64,000 nucleotides of DNA, from contig NZ_BJOC01000022.1 of assembly GCF_006540005.1 (NCBI RefSeq), forward strand, positions 1 through 64,000, in the 5' to 3' direction. Of the stretch, positions 55,251-64,000 are shown one piece after another. Numbering within the stretch: the first letter of the stretch is position 1; every line of letters starts with the position of its first letter. The DNA is from Halomonas halmophila (lineage in GTDB: Bacteria; Pseudomonadota; Gammaproteobacteria; Pseudomonadales; Halomonadaceae). The notes beneath the pieces are model-generated. The model was not told the DNA's origin, made no database searches, and worked only from the letters and a program-made list of their open reading frames with translations. Both the position numbers and the translations under genes were made by a program.

Positions 55251-56098
55251 TCATTTCCTCCGGCCTCGGCAATCGCCCCCTTGTCGATTCCCTCGAAGGC
55301 CTGAACTCGGGTCCGCTGTCCGCTCTCCCGGGCGATTTGCGATGCCAGCCAGGCGGCGATGTTTTCCACCGTGGTGGCATGGGGCATGACCACGCAGCGT
55401 TCCCGGGGCAGATTGATCATGAAACGGCCCTGGTCGGCGCGGTAGCTGGCGATCAGCCGTCCCATGAAGGAGGCCTCCAGGCCTTCCGCGACATCGGCTT
55501 CGTCGACCAGATAACAATCCGCCAGGCGCTGCGCCCAGTCGGCCTCGAGGCTCGGCACGCGCTGGCCGTTCTGCCAGATGTGCAGTCGCGAGCGATGTCC
55601 ATGGGTGATGCGCTGGCAGTTGCCGTCGTGACGCCTGAGACCGTGGCTGTAGGTGTAGTGGGCACCTTCGATGGCTTCATCGGAAAGTGTCAGGCGCACG
55701 CCCTCGACGTTGGTCGGCGGCTGGCGCATCAGCATCTGCTCGAGATGCTCGGCGAGTCGCGCCAGGCTGATCGTTGGCCAGGGCAGCAGGCTGAAGGCCT
55801 GGCGAGGACCGCGGACTTCCATGACATAGGGCGTCTCGGTGCGAATGCGCAGGCCTTCCGGGCAGGATTGAACGTTCACCCCGGGCGCCTCGGTGGGCAC
55901 CAGCAGGGTGTGATCGAGGCTCTGGTCGAGGCTTGACTTGATCCACGGCTTGACCCGGCCGAAGTCGAACAGCATGCCGTCGTCGCCGAGCTCGCCGTCG
56001 AGTTCGGCATCGACCTGCCAGCTGGTGCCGATCAGGCCTCGCGTCGGGCACCACATGGAGGTGTCCAGTTGTGTCAGGCGGTTGACGAAGAGTGTCAT
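55244..56098 (-). CDS. queD: 6-carboxytetrahydropterin synthase, two-domain (QueD-like)
   Basis: 284 residues from the ATG at 56098 that overlaps the queE stop (TGATG), about twice the usual QueD size. Two PTPS-like halves are visible. The first has LFDFGRVKPWIKSSLDQSLD HTLL but lacks the HGH zinc motif (GLIGTSWQV there). The second has it (GNCQRITHGHRSRLHIW) with a nearby cysteine, and ends with PHATTVENIAAWLASQI and the catalytic-site glutamate region. QueD makes 6-carboxytetrahydropterin from dihydroneopterin triphosphate in queuosine synthesis. Context with queE and queC is decisive. The family identity was preferred over QueF because no QueF motif is present. Confidence 0.85.
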   Translation of the reverse strand: MTLFVNRLTQLDTSMWCPTRGLIGTSWQVDAELDGELGDDGMLFDFGRVKPWIKSSLDQSLDHTLLVPTEAPGVNVQSCPEGLRIRTETPYVMEVRGPRQAFSLLPWPTISLARLAEHLEQMLMRQPPTNVEGVRLTLSDEAIEGAHYTYSHGLRRHDGNCQRITHGHRSRLHIWQNGQRVPSLEADWAQRLADCYLVDEADVAEGLEASFMGRLIASYRADQGRFMINLPRERCVVMPHATTVENIAAWLASQIARESGQRTRVQAFEGIDKGAIAEAGGNEL

Positions 56099-56751
56099 CA
56101 ATCGATCCCTGCGATCTTGTGGGTCTGCAGCGAGAGCCGCCAGCGCGGGTTGGCCAGGCAGTAGGCCACGGTGCTGGCCATGGTGTCGCCACTGTGTTCC
56201 ATGCTGGCCAGCGGTGCGCTGTCCATTGGCTGTAGATAGAAGTGCCGGAAGCCCATGCCGGTGAAGCGCTCGGGCGGTGCTTCGTCCTGGGGATAGACCA
56301 GCTTGAGTTCATCGCCCCGGGTCTGGACCAGCGGGTTGCGGCCCTTGGGGCTGACGCACAGCCAGTCGATGCCGGCCGGCGCTGCCAGGGTGCCGTTGGT
56401 TTCCACGGCGACATCGAAGCCGCGCTCGTGCATGGCGGCGATCAGGGCATCATCCAGCTGCAGCAGCGGCTCGCCACCGGTGAAGATCACCTGGGGATGA
56501 GCGCCATCCGGGACGCCCGGCCAGAGTGACTCGAGATGGGCGCCGAGGGCGTCGGCATCACCAAAGCGGCCGCCGTTCTGACCGTCGGTGCCGCGGATGT
56601 CGGTGTCGCAGAAGTGACAGGCAGCCGTGGCACGATCGGCCTCGCGCCCCGACCAGAGGTTGCAGCCGGCGAAACGGCAGAAGACGCTGGCGCGGCCGGC
56701 CTGACCGCCTTCGCCCTGCAGGGAGTAGAAGGCTTCCTTGACGCTATACAT
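56098..56751 (-). CDS. queE: 7-carboxy-7-deazaguanine synthase
   Basis: 217 residues from the ATG at 56751; the longer open frame overlaps queC and is not used. Radical SAM enzyme that contracts 6-carboxytetrahydropterin to 7-carboxy-7-deazaguanine. Start [20 protein letters not shown] is typical; cluster cysteines in CNLWSG plus CHFCDTD (the QueE spacing C-x14-C-x2-C). [12 protein letters not shown] and ETNGTLAAP follow the radical SAM order. Overlaps queC (start at 56751 against stop at 56744) and queD, so the three are one transcript. Confidence 0.95.
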   Translation of the reverse strand: MYSVKEAFYSLQGEGGQAGRASVFCRFAGCNLWSGREADRATAACHFCDTDIRGTDGQNGGRFGDADALGAHLESLWPGVPDGAHPQVIFTGGEPLLQLDDALIAAMHERGFDVAVETNGTLAAPAGIDWLCVSPKGRNPLVQTRGDELKLVYPQDEAPPERFTGMGFRHFYLQPMDSAPLASMEHSGDTMASTVAYCLANPRWRLSLQTHKIAGID

Positions 56752-57463
56752 CCTCGCGGCCCTCGCTCGACCCGGCTGACTCAGGGGTGGCGGCATAGGC
56801 CAGTGGGTCGCTGGCCCGGTTGGCGTCAAAGGCTGCCAGGCGCTCGCGACAGCTGCCACAGCGCCCGCAGGCGAGCTCGGCGCCTTCGTAGCAGGTCCAG
56901 GTGGCGGCGTAATCGAGCCCCATGGCGAGGCCATCGGCGAGGATCTCGGCCTTGCTGCTGTGCAGGTAGGGCGTGTGAATGGTCACCGCTTCGAAGTTGG
57001 CGATGCCGGCCACGGCGTTCATGGCCTCGACGAAGGCCGGGCGGCAGTCCGGATAGAGGACATGGTCACCGCCGTGGGCCCCGTAGTCGACCCGGCCGGC
57101 GCCGATGTTGACGGCCTTGGCGATGGCCATGGAGAGCAGCATCATGTTGCGGTTGGGCACTACGGTGGCCGTCAGGTTGTCGGCGTCGTAGTCCCCGTCG
57201 GGCATGCTGCGGTCGCTGTCGGTGAGTGCCGAGTTGTCGATCAGGGAATGGATAGCACGGATGTCGATGACCTGGTGAGGTACCTCGAGCGCGGCGCAGA
57301 CACGCCGGGCGACCTCGAGTTCGCGGCTGTGGCGCTGACCGTAGTCAAAGGAGAGGGCGTGTACCTCGAGACCTTCACGCAGTGCACGGTGCAAGACGGT
57401 ATAGGAGTCCATGCCGCCGGAGTAGATGACCACGGTGGCACTGGAAGAGGAAGACTGGGACAT
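56744..57463 (-). CDS. queC: 7-cyano-7-deazaguanine synthase
   Basis: 239 residues from the ATG at 57463. ATP-dependent conversion of 7-carboxy-7-deazaguanine to preQ0. PP-loop [11 protein letters not shown] near residue 14, [33 protein letters not shown], and the zinc site [15 protein letters not shown] near residue 190. First gene of queC-queE-queD. The open frame extends far upstream into 58.1 kb but that part is antisense to the SRPBCC gene. Confidence 0.96.
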   Translation of the reverse strand: MSQSSSSSATVVIYSGGMDSYTVLHRALREGLEVHALSFDYGQRHSRELEVARRVCAALEVPHQVIDIRAIHSLIDNSALTDSDRSMPDGDYDADNLTATVVPNRNMMLLSMAIAKAVNIGAGRVDYGAHGGDHVLYPDCRPAFVEAMNAVAGIANFEAVTIHTPYLHSSKAEILADGLAMGLDYAATWTCYEGAELACGRCGSCRERLAAFDANRASDPLAYAATPESAGSSEGREDV

Positions 57464-57688
57464 TTCGGGCCTGCAAGTCGGAGAATTTGATGGCCGGGTT
57501 CCGGTCCGGCGGGCGCATAGTTTACGTTGCCGAGGCCAGGGGCGCCAAGTTCGGCAGGCCGGCAGGGAGAGCGCCGGCCATGGCGGGCGATGTTTTGAGG
57601 TTCGGGTGCCACGCACGGGCTGATACACTGGCGCTGCAGTCAGCCGCCGCCGACAGCGTCCGATATCACATGCCTTCATGGGGTCATC

Positions 57689-58111
57689 ATGTCCACGATC
57701 GAACACAGCGCTACTCTCCATGCGCCTCCCGAGCGGGTATTCGCTTTGCTGGAGCGGGTCGAGGACTTTGTCGACTACTCCGATTTGATCGAGGCCATCG
57801 AGCCGCTGGGTGACGCTCATTACCGTTGGCACGTCAAGGCGGTGGGTATGGACTGGACCTTCGACGTGGTCATCACCGAGTCGGTGGCGCCCTCGGTGCT
57901 GGCCTGGGAGTCCGTGGATGGTGTTCACAATACCGGGCGTTACCAACTGACCCGAGTGCCGGAAGGCACGCAGGTCGCGCTGTGCGTGGAGTACGAGATC
58001 AAGAACCGCTTCGTCGAGAAGGCGGTGCGGCGGGCGGCCACCCCTCTGGTCAATCGCGTCAGCCAGCAGATCCTCGATCGCGTCGCCGCGCGTCTCCACG
58101 CTGGAGAGTGA
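57689..58111 (+). CDS. SRPBCC/polyketide-cyclase-like lipid-binding protein
   Basis: 140 residues, a single START/SRPBCC domain: [20 protein letters not shown], then [15 protein letters not shown], followed by a curved sheet and a long C-terminal helix ([20 protein letters not shown]). Related to the COQ10/RatA ubiquinone-binding type but without close enough signatures to name it. It may bind a small hydrophobic molecule. Divergent from queC; the 225-bp gap between them holds both promoters but no motif I can name. Confidence 0.75.
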   Translation: MSTIEHSATLHAPPERVFALLERVEDFVDYSDLIEAIEPLGDAHYRWHVKAVGMDWTFDVVITESVAPSVLAWESVDGVHNTGRYQLTRVPEGTQVALCVEYEIKNRFVEKAVRRAATPLVNRVSQQILDRVAARLHAGE

Positions 58112-58119
58112 CCCCCGCG

Positions 58120-58359
58120 TCAGCCGCTCTTGCGCAGCGAGGCATCCAAGTGATCGACCACCTCGGCCCAGTCCGCGTCGGTTTCCAGTGCCTCGCGCAG
58201 CAGCTCCGACTGCCCCTCGTTCCAGCAGGGCGCATCGGGCAGGGCGACGTCCTCGGGAATCGGCGCGTGATGGTCGATGAAGCGTTTGATGGAGTCGGGG
58301 TCCGACGCCAGGCCAAGCTGATCGAAGAGTTCGCTGAAGGGATGGTCATAGGCTTCCAT
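58120..58359 (-). CDS. DUF2789 family small protein
   Basis: 79 residues, acidic, all helical: [20 protein letters not shown], then [20 protein letters not shown] and [13 protein letters not shown]. The pattern is that of DUF2789, a family of small cytoplasmic proteins in gammaproteobacteria of unknown function. ATG preceded by AGGAGCC. Convergent with the SRPBCC gene, eight bases apart. Confidence 0.75.
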   Translation of the reverse strand: MEAYDHPFSELFDQLGLASDPDSIKRFIDHHAPIPEDVALPDAPCWNEGQSELLREALETDADWAEVVDHLDASLRKSG

Positions 58360-58426
58360 GACAGGCTCCTCGTAATGCGTGTCGATGAGTGAAGACTAGA
58401 CGCTGATGGGGCGGTTTGCTTCCAGC

Positions 58427-59491
58427 TTACACCTCGACCAGCGGTGCGCTGCGCTCCCCGACCAAAGGGGTCAGGAAGCGTCGGCGTCGTTCGGCGTCGT
58501 CCAGCGGTTGGGCGAGAAGGTGTACCAGCTTGGTCACGGCGGCTTCCGGGGTCATGTCATCGCCGGACAGCACGCCGGCGTCGACCAGCCCCTGGCCGGC
58601 GGCGTAGTGGCCCAGGCTGATGCCACCCTGAGGGCACTGGCTGATCGCTGCCAGCAGCTTGCCTTCCCCGCTGGCTCGGGCCAGGACGCCCAGAATGGCC
58701 GGGTCTTCCGGTACGTTGCCGCCGCCCCAGACTTCCAGCAGGGCTCCCCGGACGCGGTCGTCGAGCAGCCAGGCTTCCAGCTGCCAGGCGCTGATGCCGG
58801 GCCAGAGGGCGACCCGGGGCACGCCACCGGCACTCAGGCTGCCATAGTCCGGCAGCTCGAAACGTGGCGCGCCGCGCTGATGATCGGTCAAGCCGCGTCC
58901 GGGGTAGATGATGGCCTGGTTGTCGATAAAGGCGCCCAGAGGCGGGTGGTTGGGGCTGGTGAAGGCGTCCGCATGCCGGGTCTGCCACTTGCGGCTGCGC
59001 ACGCCGCGCAGCAATTGACCGTTGAAGCAGAGCGCGACTTCCGCGAGATCGGGCCGGATGGCAAAGCGCATGGCTGTCTCGATATTGCCCAGGGCGTCGC
59101 TGCCTTCACGCTCCAGCGGGTCCATGGCACCACTGATGATGACCGGGCAGTGGATGCCCTGCAGCTGGTAGGCGAGGCTGGAGGCGGTCCAGGCCAGGGT
59201 GTCGGTGCCATGCAGGATGAGCACGCCCTGATACGCCGAATAGTGAGCGGCGATGAGGTGGCCTAGGCGTTGCCAGTCGGCCGGTGTGGCGGCGCTGGAG
59301 TCGATAGCCGGCTCGGTCTGCATCCAGGTGAAGTCGGGCAGGGCGTCACGCCTGGCGGCTGGCAGGGCCTGCAGCGCCCGGCGCAGCCGGCCCTCGAAGT
59401 CCGGCCCCGGCACCAGGCCCGATTCGCTCTCCATCATGCCGAGCGTGCCGCCCGTGTAGATGACCAGTAGTGAGGATGTGGTGGCTGACAT
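58427..59491 (-). CDS. ansA: Asparaginase (type I, cytoplasmic)
   Basis: 354 residues without a signal peptide. L-asparaginase/glutaminase family with both catalytic threonines: IYTGGTLGMM near residue 12 and LHGTDTLAWTASSLAY near 100, then SGAMDPLEREGSDALGN. It releases ammonia from asparagine. The length and absence of a leader suit the type I enzyme. The stop TAA falls in a GTGTAAGCTGGAAG run similar to the heptamer elements. The MFS gene upstream reads the same way, 29 bases away. Confidence 0.92.
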   Translation of the reverse strand: MSATTSSLLVIYTGGTLGMMESESGLVPGPDFEGRLRRALQALPAARRDALPDFTWMQTEPAIDSSAATPADWQRLGHLIAAHYSAYQGVLILHGTDTLAWTASSLAYQLQGIHCPVIISGAMDPLEREGSDALGNIETAMRFAIRPDLAEVALCFNGQLLRGVRSRKWQTRHADAFTSPNHPPLGAFIDNQAIIYPGRGLTDHQRGAPRFELPDYGSLSAGGVPRVALWPGISAWQLEAWLLDDRVRGALLEVWGGGNVPEDPAILGVLARASGEGKLLAAISQCPQGGISLGHYAAGQGLVDAGVLSGDDMTPEAAVTKLVHLLAQPLDDAERRRRFLTPLVGERSAPLVEV

Positions 59492-59520
59492 CTCGGCTCC
59501 TTGGGATCTTGTCGCGGCGC

Positions 59521-60738
59521 TCAGTGGTAGATGCGCGTGAACAGGCGGCCCTGTTCATCGGTGTCCAGCCGGCGTTGTCGCCCGGCGAGCATGGCGAAGC
59601 CGGCGGCCAGGGCGGCGATAGCGAGCAATACTAGATTGATGGTCATCAGGCTCAGGTCATACTCCCGCATCAGGCCAACGGCCAGCGGTCCCAGGGCCGC
59701 CAGGCTATAGCCGCCGCCCTGGGCCAGCCCGGAGAGCCGGCCGGCCAGGCGCGAGTCGGCGGTGCGCAGCACGATCAGCGTCAGCGCCATGCTGAAGCTG
59801 CCGCCCTGACCGAGCCCCAGCAGCGCCACGCCGGCCCAGCGCCATTCGATGGGGCCCACCAATAGCACACTCAAGCCAGTCGCGACCATCGACAGCATCA
59901 GCAGCAGTGCCGGTCGCTGATCACGCCCCAGCCGTGCCAGCCAGGGGGCGGCCAGCGCCGATACCAGCTGGACCATCACCGAGGCGGCCATCATCCAGCC
60001 GGCCCGGGCATCGTCATAGCCACGAGCGATGAGCAGGCTGGGCAGCCAGCCGAAGACGATATAGGCCAGCGAGGACTGCAACCCCATCAGGATCATGACC
60101 TGCCAGGCCAGCGGCTGATGCAGCAGCGCCCGGATGCTGCCGCCGCTGGCGTGCTGGATCGCGGGGCTGGTCGGCTGCGGCATCAGCGTCAGCCAGGCGA
60201 CCAGGGCCGTGATCGCCAGTGCCGCCCAGGCCACCAGGGCCAGCGGCCAGCTGTGCAGGGCATCAGCCAGGGGGATGCTGAGGCCGGCGCCCAGCGCGCC
60301 GCCGAGACACAACGCCATGGTGTAGACGCCGGTCATCAAATCCGCGGCAGCGGGAAGCTCACGCTTCACCAGGGCGGGCAGCAGGCTGCCCGCCACGCCG
60401 ATGCCGGCGCCGACCAGGAAGGTCCCGGTGAACAGCCAGACGGGGCTGGCCAGCCCGCGCACCCCCAGTCCCGTGGCCAGGACCAGCAGGGCCAGGGACA
60501 GGCTGCGTTCGGCGCCCAGTCGACGCGCCAGCCAGGGTGCCAGGGGAGCAAAGAGCCCCAGGCAGAGCACGGGCAGGGTGGTTAGTGCGCCGATGCCGCC
60601 CACGCTGATGCCGGTCTGAGCTTCGATGCGCGGCAGTACGGGGGCCAGTGACGACAAGGCCGGCCTCAGGTTGAGGCCGACCAGTATCATCAGCAGCATG
60701 AACAGCGCCGGGTGGGAAGTCTGACGAGTGCCGGACAT
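59521..60738 (-). CDS. MFS transporter, CynX/NimT family
   Basis: 405 residues with about twelve hydrophobic helices. The N-terminus LVGLNLRPALSSLAPVLPRI and TLPVLCLGLFAPLAPWLARR are characteristic of the CynX/NimT (cyanate/nitroimidazole) branch of the major facilitator superfamily, which exports or imports small anions and other compounds. Substrate unknown. Upstream of and codirectional with the asparaginase gene, but a functional link cannot be shown. Confidence 0.88.
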   Translation of the reverse strand: MSGTRQTSHPALFMLLMILVGLNLRPALSSLAPVLPRIEAQTGISVGGIGALTTLPVLCLGLFAPLAPWLARRLGAERSLSLALLVLATGLGVRGLASPVWLFTGTFLVGAGIGVAGSLLPALVKRELPAAADLMTGVYTMALCLGGALGAGLSIPLADALHSWPLALVAWAALAITALVAWLTLMPQPTSPAIQHASGGSIRALLHQPLAWQVMILMGLQSSLAYIVFGWLPSLLIARGYDDARAGWMMAASVMVQLVSALAAPWLARLGRDQRPALLLMLSMVATGLSVLLVGPIEWRWAGVALLGLGQGGSFSMALTLIVLRTADSRLAGRLSGLAQGGGYSLAALGPLAVGLMREYDLSLMTINLVLLAIAALAAGFAMLAGRQRRLDTDEQGRLFTRIYH

Positions 60739-60744
60739 GTGAGC

Positions 60745-61245
60745 CTATTTCATGTGCTGGCCGAGATCGCCGCGTGCCGAATCCAGCAGTGTGATGAACT
60801 GCATGTCCTCGCCACCATTGACGCGGTCGACCCTTGCCATGCTGGCCATGCCCTGGTCGACCTTGAGGTGTTCGAAGATTTCCAGGGTGACCTTTTCTGC
60901 CGGCTGGTCGCCCGGGTTCAGTCGGCCATCCTGCAGGGTGAAGGTGTTCAGCAGGGTGGCGCGCACGCGGGTGGTACCGCCTTCGGCGAGCACGCGGCGG
61001 ACGAACAGCCAACCTTCGCAGGCGAGTGCCTGGCCTTCGACGTTGCGCAGGAAGAGGGTGCGATAGCAGGCGCCCTCGCTGGCCGCTTTCTCGGCCATGC
61101 TGCGATAGGCCTCGGTCATGCGGGTGGCCGACACGCGAGACTTGTCCAGCTCGCGCACGGCGGCGCTGTGTTCGCGTTCGAGTTGTGCCTGGCGCTGGAA
61201 AGTCAGCCAGCGGTTGTAATCACTGAGCAGATTCTGAGTGTCCAT
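60745..61245 (-). CDS. Conserved protein of unknown function
   Basis: 166 residues from the ATG at 61245 (AGGAACGCC upstream); the longer open frame upstream is a non-coding extension. The N-terminal half is a coiled-coil-like helix (DYNRWLTFQRQAQLEREHSA, then AVRELDKSRVSATRMTEAYR). The C-terminal half contains beta strands with GACYRTLFLRNVEGQALACE and EKVTLEIFEHLKVDQ. No family recognised. Directly upstream of the MFS gene with a six-base gap, so probably cotranscribed. Confidence 0.6.
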   Translation of the reverse strand: MDTQNLLSDYNRWLTFQRQAQLEREHSAAVRELDKSRVSATRMTEAYRSMAEKAASEGACYRTLFLRNVEGQALACEGWLFVRRVLAEGGTTRVRATLLNTFTLQDGRLNPGDQPAEKVTLEIFEHLKVDQGMASMARVDRVNGGEDMQFITLLDSARGDLGQHMK

Positions 61246-61390
61246 GGCGTTCCTTGCTTGCCGTTCGAGTAGGCCCGCGCAATCGCGCGGTGCCCTGGGT
61301 GCATGGTGCCAGGTCGTCGCCTGGAGTGGTGCCCGGAGGTAGTGCCTGGCGTTGCCGGCGGCGGCTCCGGGCGTGTCGGCTGTGTCAGTA

Positions 61391-62716
61391 TCAAGCCTGT
61401 TGACGTTTCTGACCACCGCGGCGACGCCGCTTGCGGCCCGGGGCCTCGCGGTTGCCGGCATCAGCGTCGCCCGAGCCCTTGGTATTGGCGGGCTTGCCAC
61501 CGCTGGACTTGCCGCCACCGGGACCACCGCGTCCACGGCCACGACCGCCGCGGCCATTCTCGATGGACTCCGGCTGGGCATTGGGGTCCGGTTCGAAGCC
61601 GGGCTCGACATGCTTGACCAGATCGCGCTTGATGAGACGCTCGATGTTCTTCAGCAGCCCGTGTTCGTCGACGCAGACCAGCGACACCGCCTGGCCTTCA
61701 TTGCCGGCCCGGCCAGTACGACCGATGCGATGGACATAGTCTTCGGCGACATTAGGCAACTCGAAGTTGACCACGTGCGGCAGCTCGTCGATGTCCAGGC
61801 CGCGGGCGGCGATGTCGGTGGCCACCAGGACCTGCAGATCGCCGGCCTTGAAGGCGGTCAGCGCCTTGGTGCGTGCGGACTGGCTCTTGTTGCCATGGAT
61901 CGCCATGGCGGGGATGTCGCGCTTGCCCAAGTGTTCGGCCAGGCGGTTGGCGCCATGCTTGGTGCGGGTGAAGACCAGCACCTGGAACCATCGCTGGGAG
62001 TGGATCAGGTGAGCGAGCAGGTCGCGTTTCTTCTCGCGGTCGACGCGATACACGGCCTGGTCGACGGTTTCGGCGGTGGTGTTGCGGCGCGCCACCTCTA
62101 TCAGGGTCGGGTTGTCGAGCAGTTGGTTGGCCAGGGTCTGGATCTCGTTGGAGAAAGTGGCCGAGAACAGCAGGTTCTGGCGCTTGGCCGGCAGCAGCTT
62201 GAGCACCTTGCGGATATCGTGGATGAAGCCCATGTCGAGCATGCGGTCGGCTTCATCGAGGACCAGGATTTCCACGCCGGACAGGTCTACATGACCCTGC
62301 TGTTGCAGGTCGAGCAGCCGGCCCGGTGTGGCTACCAGGATGTCGAGTCCCGGGCGGATGGCATCCACCTGGGGTTGCTGGCCCACGCCGCCGAAGATGA
62401 CGTGGGAGCTGAGCGACAGGTTCTGGCCATAGTCGCGCACGCTCTCGCCCACCTGGGCGGCGAGCTCGCGGGTTGGCGTCAGTACCAGGGCGCGCACGCC
62501 GCGCTTGGCGGGGCGCTTGCCGCCGGCCAGGCGCTGCAGCATCGGCAGGGTGAAGCCGGCGGTCTTGCCGGTGCCGGTCTGGGCGCTGGCCAGCAGGTCC
62601 TGGCCGTCGAGCACGGCCGGAATGGCCTGGCGCTGGATGGGGGTCGCTTCGGTATAGCCTTGTGCCTCGATGGCACTCAGCAGTTCAGGCCTCAGGCCCA
62701 GGTCGGAAAAACTCAT
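61391..62716 (-). CDS. rhlE: DEAD-box RNA helicase RhlE
   Basis: 441 residues. Motifs in order: Q motif [10 protein letters not shown], Walker [32 protein letters not shown] box LDEADRMLD near residue 150, SAT (FSATFS), [11 protein letters not shown] and [13 protein letters not shown]. After residue 375 the protein has a basic low-complexity tail of RGRG/GGP and [10 protein letters not shown] type, as in RhlE proteins that bind RNA. Unwinds RNA in ribosome assembly or decay. ATG at 62716. Confidence 0.95.
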   Translation of the reverse strand: MSFSDLGLRPELLSAIEAQGYTEATPIQRQAIPAVLDGQDLLASAQTGTGKTAGFTLPMLQRLAGGKRPAKRGVRALVLTPTRELAAQVGESVRDYGQNLSLSSHVIFGGVGQQPQVDAIRPGLDILVATPGRLLDLQQQGHVDLSGVEILVLDEADRMLDMGFIHDIRKVLKLLPAKRQNLLFSATFSNEIQTLANQLLDNPTLIEVARRNTTAETVDQAVYRVDREKKRDLLAHLIHSQRWFQVLVFTRTKHGANRLAEHLGKRDIPAMAIHGNKSQSARTKALTAFKAGDLQVLVATDIAARGLDIDELPHVVNFELPNVAEDYVHRIGRTGRAGNEGQAVSLVCVDEHGLLKNIERLIKRDLVKHVEPGFEPDPNAQPESIENGRGGRGRGRGGPGGGKSSGGKPANTKGSGDADAGNREAPGRKRRRRGGQKRQQA

Positions 62717-62860
62717 GCAGTCTCCGCAGCAACGTCGCGACCCGTGCCGATGACCTCATGCCATCGGCCAGTCCCGGATCGAGACGCAGAAAATAGGATC
62801 AGTCGCGGCAGGAGGGACCAGCGTTGCCGCGAGGGGCGCAATTATGGCACATCCCAGGCC

Positions 62861-63457
62861 TCAGCGCAGCTGCCGGATGTGGCCGGCGAGCTGCTCGGCA
62901 AGGCGGTCCAGGTTGGCGCCGAGTGCCTTGACCAGCGCCGGGTAGCCGTCGGCCTGCAGCGTGGTGGTCAGGCGGAAGGGCGTCAGGGCGAGCAACTCGC
63001 CGCTGGCGTCGCGCAGCTGCCAGCGGCCTTCGGCGATGGCCTGGCCATCATGACGCCCTTGGAAACGGGTCATCTCGATGCGCAGGGCGACCGGTGTGTC
63101 CTGGCGGCGCGTAGCGTCGTCCAGCAATACCCGGGTATCCGGCAACCGGGCGGCCAGCCGGTCGCGCAGGCCGCGTTCGAGTTGCCGACCCAGCGGCTCG
63201 GCCCATTGGTGGGTCCGTGCGGCGCGCACGGTCAGCTCGTCGACCTGCAGGACGATGCCTTCGACATCCAGGTAACTGGCCAGGCGAATGGGGCGAATCA
63301 CCAGCTGGTGTTCGGCCGTGGCACCGATGTCGTGCTCGCCGATGGGGGCATCGGGGAGAGTGTACTGGCTGACCGGCGTCTGGCTGGTGGCACAGCCGCT
63401 CAGGGCGAGTGCCGCCAGCGCGGCGGTCAATAGGGTGACGAGGCCGCGTGGCTTCAT
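62861..63457 (-). CDS. pqiC: PqiC lipoprotein (ABC-type transport auxiliary)
   Basis: 198 residues with a lipobox (ALSGC, cysteine at residue 22). The mature domain resembles PqiC/YmbA: VSQYTLPDAP, LASYLDVEGIVLQVDELTVR, AEPLGRQLERGLRDRLAARL. PqiC docks PqiB to the outer membrane in a lipid-transport bridge between the membranes. Its ATG overlaps the pqiB stop (ATGA). Confidence 0.92.
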   Translation of the reverse strand: MKPRGLVTLLTAALAALALSGCATSQTPVSQYTLPDAPIGEHDIGATAEHQLVIRPIRLASYLDVEGIVLQVDELTVRAARTHQWAEPLGRQLERGLRDRLAARLPDTRVLLDDATRRQDTPVALRIEMTRFQGRHDGQAIAEGRWQLRDASGELLALTPFRLTTTLQADGYPALVKALGANLDRLAEQLAGHIRQLR

Positions 63458-64000
63458 GGCTGGCTCCTTGTGCCGGGGGCGCGCGGAATCGGGTCTTTGC
63501 TGTCCTGGGTGTCGAACAGCAGCGCGCGCGGGTCTTGACTGATCTTGCGCGCCGCGGGCTGCAGGTCGCGCATCAGTCGCTCCACCTGGTCCAGGGTGTC
63601 GGTCAGTTCACGGTAGGCCGGGGAGTCGGCGGACAGCCCCTGCAGCGTGTTCTGCAGGTCCTCGAGGGTGGCATTCAGGTTGCCCGGCAGTTCGCGAACG
63701 CCCTGATCGTTGACCAGTGAGTTGAGGCTCTCGGACAACTCGCGGACTTCCTTGAGCATGGTATTGGATGTCGCCAGGTTTTTGTCGAGGCTGGCCAGGA
63801 TGGGTTCAATCTTCAGGTCGTTGAGCTTGTCGAGCAAGGCGGTGACCTGTGACTGGATCTGCGCCAGACCGGTGGAGGTCGTCGGGAAGACGTCGCGCTG
63901 GGCGAAGGTCTCGGCGGTATATTCGCCGGCACGCTGTTCGTCGATGGTCAGGTCGACGAAAAGGGCGCCGGTGAGCAGGCTACCGCTCTTCAGCGAGGCG
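63454..64000 (-). CDS. pqiB: PqiB, MCE/MlaD-domain lipid transport protein (5' partial)
   Basis: C-terminal 181 codons of a PqiB-type protein; the frame continues to the right edge and its N-terminus lies outside the window. The edge reads LKSGSLLTGALFVDLTID, a typical PqiB MCE-domain repeat. Beyond it, a long helical stretch (LNDLKIEPILASLDKNLATS) forms the coiled-coil tube that PqiB extends across the periplasm. Partner of PqiC encoded next, with which it overlaps (ATGA); pqiA should lie just outside the window. Confidence 0.92.
   Translation of the reverse strand, partial: ASLKSGSLLTGALFVDLTIDEQRAGEYTAETFAQRDVFPTTSTGLAQIQSQVTALLDKLNDLKIEPILASLDKNLATSNTMLKEVRELSESLNSLVNDQGVRELPGNLNATLEDLQNTLQGLSADSPAYRELTDTLDQVERLMRDLQPAARKISQDPRALLFDTQDSKDPIPRAPGTRSQP

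Noticed and set aside
55244-56098. QueF (preQ0 reductase) as identity for the third que gene
   Set aside because: Length is similar to E. coli QueF, but the HGH zinc motif and PTPS-like strands point to a QueD-type protein and no QueF catalytic motif is seen.

Overview
The window is high-GC and gene-dense, and reads like the chromosome of a gammaproteobacterium, most probably a Halomonas relative (family Halomonadaceae). The reasons are gammaproteobacterial gene types (prfC, ppsA/ppsR, acnB, rraA, miaE, rhlE, pqiBC, queCED), a LiuR-type valine/leucine regulon, a group 2 capsule locus and a T6SS VgrG module. The genus is inferred from protein character and was not tested by any search. No rRNA, tRNA or CRISPR array was seen.

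Layout. 1-7157: T6SS payload module (VgrG C-terminus, DUF4123 adaptor, 1195-aa membrane-active effector candidate, membrane immunity candidate). 7259-9292: EamA exporter and a divergent LysR regulator whose last codons lie in a relic of a polyketide-synthase ketoreductase sequence. 9461-9918: toxin-antitoxin pair with a frameshifted toxin. 10073-24506: six-gene leftward operon kpsC-kpsS-SDR-sulfatase-like enzyme-type I PKS-oxoamine synthase, matching the gene content of the Sinorhizobium rkp-1 region. It probably makes an unusual amino-lipid and couples it to Kdo-linked capsule export. 24883-27403: two small lipoproteins and prfC. 27598-33564: acyl-CoA ligase, LiuR and a valine-catabolic operon. 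33683-36327: glutaryl-CoA dehydrogenase and a class III CoA-transferase. 36373-41331: Fur-box-preceded iron operon (two imelysins, di-haem protein, DUF1513). 41563-45221: ppsR and ppsA. 46152-49444: rraA and acnB. 49696-55161: DUF1289, miaE, a 1302-aa SARP/AAA regulator and a YkgJ protein. 55244-57463: queC-queE-queD for 7-deazaguanine synthesis. 57689-64000: SRPBCC protein, DUF2789, asparaginase, MFS transporter, a conserved unknown, rhlE and pqiC-pqiB.

The most striking features are (1) the rkp-like lipid/capsule operon, in which four of the five junctions are 4-base stop/start overlaps and whose PKS carries what looks like a dead methyltransferase domain; (2) a family of intergenic elements built from GC hairpins and arrays of different 7-bp tandem repeats, purine-rich on one side and pyrimidine-rich on the other, some of which supply the stop codons of neighbouring genes; (3) a 157-bp MITE-like inverted-repeat element with a second half-copy 36 kb away; and (4) small decay events around 9.3-10.0 kb (PKS relic, broken toxin, half MITE) beside the capsule operon.
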